A program made the translations under genes and the position numbers. A DNA stretch of 38,781 nucleotides, from assembly GCA_012799975.1 (NCBI GenBank), contig JAAZKF010000111.1:1-38781 (forward strand), in the 5' to 3' direction. Source of the stretch: Burkholderiales bacterium. Its GTDB lineage: Bacteria > Vulcanimicrobiota > Xenobia > Xenobiales > Xenobiaceae. Of this stretch, positions 36,891 through 38,781 are shown piece after piece (the first letter of the stretch is position 1; every line of letters begins with the position of its first letter). The notes beneath the pieces were generated by a model that was given only the letters and a program-made list of their open reading frames with translations, was not told the origin of the DNA and did not search any database.

Positions 36891-38578
36891 GGGTGGGAGG
36901 CGATTCGGGCTGCTCGCGCCCGGTCCTTCAAGAGCAGATCTACAGACCAGGGCGAGGCCAGGTGACCCCATGGCAGAGGCCAGGCAGAATCCCTTGGGGT
37001 GAAGGCTTCCCGGGCCACGTCGATCCCTTCCTCCTCCAAAGCCTGCATCCAGGCCCGGAAAGAGGGGTTCCGAAAAACCGAGGCGATGACCCTGGCAAAG
37101 CGGCGATCCCCTCGAGCCAACAGCCCCTGGAGCAAGGCCCAGCGGGGCGACTCGGCGTGCACCTGGACTCCGCCCTCTCCGCCCAGGGCCCGTTCGACCT
37201 TCTTCATCCGGGCCGAGACCATCTGGCGGGAGGCCATGGCCTCCCATTGGAACGGGGTGGCCGGCTTGGGCACGAATTGACCCATCGAAAGCGTGATGCG
37301 TCCCCCCGAGCGTCCCTCTTCGCACTGGATCCGACGTGTCCGGCGAACCAGCTCGACCAGGGCTTCCACGTGCTCGTCCTCCTCCTCGGGCAGGCCGATC
37401 ATGGAATACATCCGCAGATTCCGGACACCTTTGCGGAAGACCCGACAAGCTGCATCCAGATACTCGTCGCCGGTGAATCTTTTGTTGATCGCCCGGCGCA
37501 GACGGTCGGAGCCGACCTCGGGAGCCAGGGTCAGGGTCTGCGCTCCACCGCGAACCAGGGCCTCCAGAAGCGAATCCGGAAGGCGATCTGCCCGCAGCGA
37601 GGAGAAGGAGACCGACCCTCCACGGTCCAGAAGTCGTTGACAGAGATCGTCGATCTGGGGATGATTACCGACCGAGGCCGAAATCAGGCCCACTCGATCG
37701 GTCGATTCCAGCAGGTTCTCAACAACCTGCCAGAGGCGGTCCACCGGTTGCCACCGGACCCTGGGATAGGAGAATCCGACCGTGCAGAAGCGACACAGGT
37801 AGGGGCACCCCCGTGAGACCTCGACCAGTCCGGAACGCCCGAACTCGGTGTCGGGGGTCAGGATCTGCGAATAAGCCGGGGACTCTTGGAAGGCTGCCGG
37901 GGTCCGATGGCAGGGCTCGAGCCGGGGGGGTGCCCCGGGTGTCGCCACCAGCCCCGCAAAGCGCCCGTCTTGGTAGCGCGGTTCATAGAGCGAAGGGACG
38001 TAGAAGCCCGAGAGCTGGGCCAGGGCCTCCAGACGAGCGCGTCGGTCCCGCTGTGCCCCCCGGCGCAGAGATTCGATCAGGGGCCCGACCAGGCCTTCGG
38101 CCTCGCCCAGGGCGAAGAGGTCGACGAAATCGGCGAGGGGCTCGGGGTTGAGCAGGGTGATGGCCCCTCCCACCAGCACGAGGGGCTGGTCCGCGGTCCG
38201 CTCCTCGGAGAAGATTGGCAATCCCGCCAGATCCAGCATCAAGGCCAGATGGGGGTAGTCGTTCTCGTAGGACACACTGAAGGCGACCAGGTCGAAGTCG
38301 CCCACTGGTCTCTGGCTCTCCAGGGTGAAGAGCTGCCTGCCGCAGTCCCGATATTCGCGGAGTTCTTCCGGGTCGGGGAGGAAGAAGCGCTCGCATGTGA
38401 CTCCGGGGGTCCCATTGAGCATGGCATAGACGGCCTGCATCCCCAGGTTGGACATGCCCACGAAGTAGGTGTTGGGATAACCCAAGGCCACCCGCACATC
38501 CCCTCCCGAGGCGGGCCGTAGCAAGGCCGTCTCCGCAGCCAGGCGACGCTCGGCATTCTGGATCAGATGCCACGACAT
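36836..38578 (-). CDS. Radical SAM protein (B12-binding-type N-terminus, TIGR03960-like)
   Basis: GLVEVSRGCPYLCRFCTVGFSYPRVRWQP (CxxxCxxC), SFSSLRADRLPDSLLEALVRGGAQTLTLAPEVGSDRLRRAINK, MYSMIGLPEEEDEHV. Confidence 0.88.
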   Translation of the reverse strand: MSWHLIQNAERRLAAETALLRPASGGDVRVALGYPNTYFVGMSNLGMQAVYAMLNGTPGVTCERFFLPDPEELREYRDCGRQLFTLESQRPVGDFDLVAFSVSYENDYPHLALMLDLAGLPIFSEERTADQPLVLVGGAITLLNPEPLADFVDLFALGEAEGLVGPLIESLRRGAQRDRRARLEALAQLSGFYVPSLYEPRYQDGRFAGLVATPGAPPRLEPCHRTPAAFQESPAYSQILTPDTEFGRSGLVEVSRGCPYLCRFCTVGFSYPRVRWQPVDRLWQVVENLLESTDRVGLISASVGNHPQIDDLCQRLLDRGGSVSFSSLRADRLPDSLLEALVRGGAQTLTLAPEVGSDRLRRAINKRFTGDEYLDAACRVFRKGVRNLRMYSMIGLPEEEDEHVEALVELVRRTRRIQCEEGRSGGRITLSMGQFVPKPATPFQWEAMASRQMVSARMKKVERALGGEGGVQVHAESPRWALLQGLLARGDRRFARVIASVFRNPSFRAWMQALEEEGIDVAREAFTPRDSAWPLPWGHLASPWSVDLLLKDRARAARIASHPCPTTSRPLSLRVDRPVT

Positions 38579-38646
38579 CGTGCTGAGAGTCTAGCAGATC
38601 CGAGAAGGACGCACACCAGAAATTCGCCCCGACCTAGCAGCCTGCA

Positions 38647-38781
38647 CCCCTGAAACCGCCGCCTGGCGTGAGAACCGAGGCCATCGAGGCGGGTCTGGAT
38701 GCCAGGAAGGCGTGCATCGAGGAGCGGAGCGTAGTTGGAAACTACGTGAGCACCGCAGAGGTGCGCCTGACGACGCAGACG
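38647..38781 (-). repeat. MITE-like dispersed element, copy E (truncated by window end)
   Basis: CCTGAAACCGCCGCCTGGCGTGAGAACCGAGGCC...GCGCCTGACGACGCAGACG; 63 bp (38719-38781) is the exact inverse of 36-98 in copy A. Confidence 0.95.

Noticed and set aside
36891-37448. Upstream extension of the polyphenol oxidase ORF (444 aa)
   Set aside because: Overlaps the well-supported radical SAM gene in another frame; family similarity starts at MSDDLAPAVLKGRQ (36890).
1-38781. CRISPR array
   Set aside because: The repeats are few, long, dispersed over the whole window and in both orientations, with TIRs and TSDs; no regularly spaced short repeats or cas genes seen.
1-38781. Circular replicon inferred from end similarity
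   Set aside because: Terminal similarity is inverted, not direct, and is explained by copies A and E of the dispersed element.

Overview
High-GC bacterial chromosomal segment, probably a metagenome contig because both ends lie inside copies of the same repeat. It carries about 32 supportable CDSs: central metabolism (PPi-type phosphofructokinase, metF, NfnAB-like pair), envelope and proteolysis (M16 pair, NlpC/P60, two SPFH proteins), mutS2, a polyphenol oxidase-like protein, a radical SAM protein and several signalling systems. No rRNA, tRNA or CRISPR was recognised. The main non-genic discovery is a dispersed, modular, hairpin-rich element with at least 5 copies (1-170, 4472-4649, 12316-12530, 13507-13590, 38647-38781). 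It has near-perfect ~22-bp terminal inverted repeats (CCTGAATCCGCCGCCTGGCGTG) and 5-bp target-site duplications (CTCAT/CTCAT, CGGGG/CGGGG, CTAGC/CTGGC). This marks it as a MITE-like non-autonomous transposable element in 84, 178 and 215 bp variants. Other notable observations: a decayed IS3-type transposase tail beside the leftmost copy; a PhoR-like kinase whose phosphoacceptor His is Gln; a MerR/excisionase-HTH plus Crp-like fusion regulator; and a signalling island (HK-REC-REC, REC, possible small ORF, Cys-rich/GAF/GGDEF, orphan TRAP-type binding protein). All calls were made by eye from sequence motifs; no database search was run.
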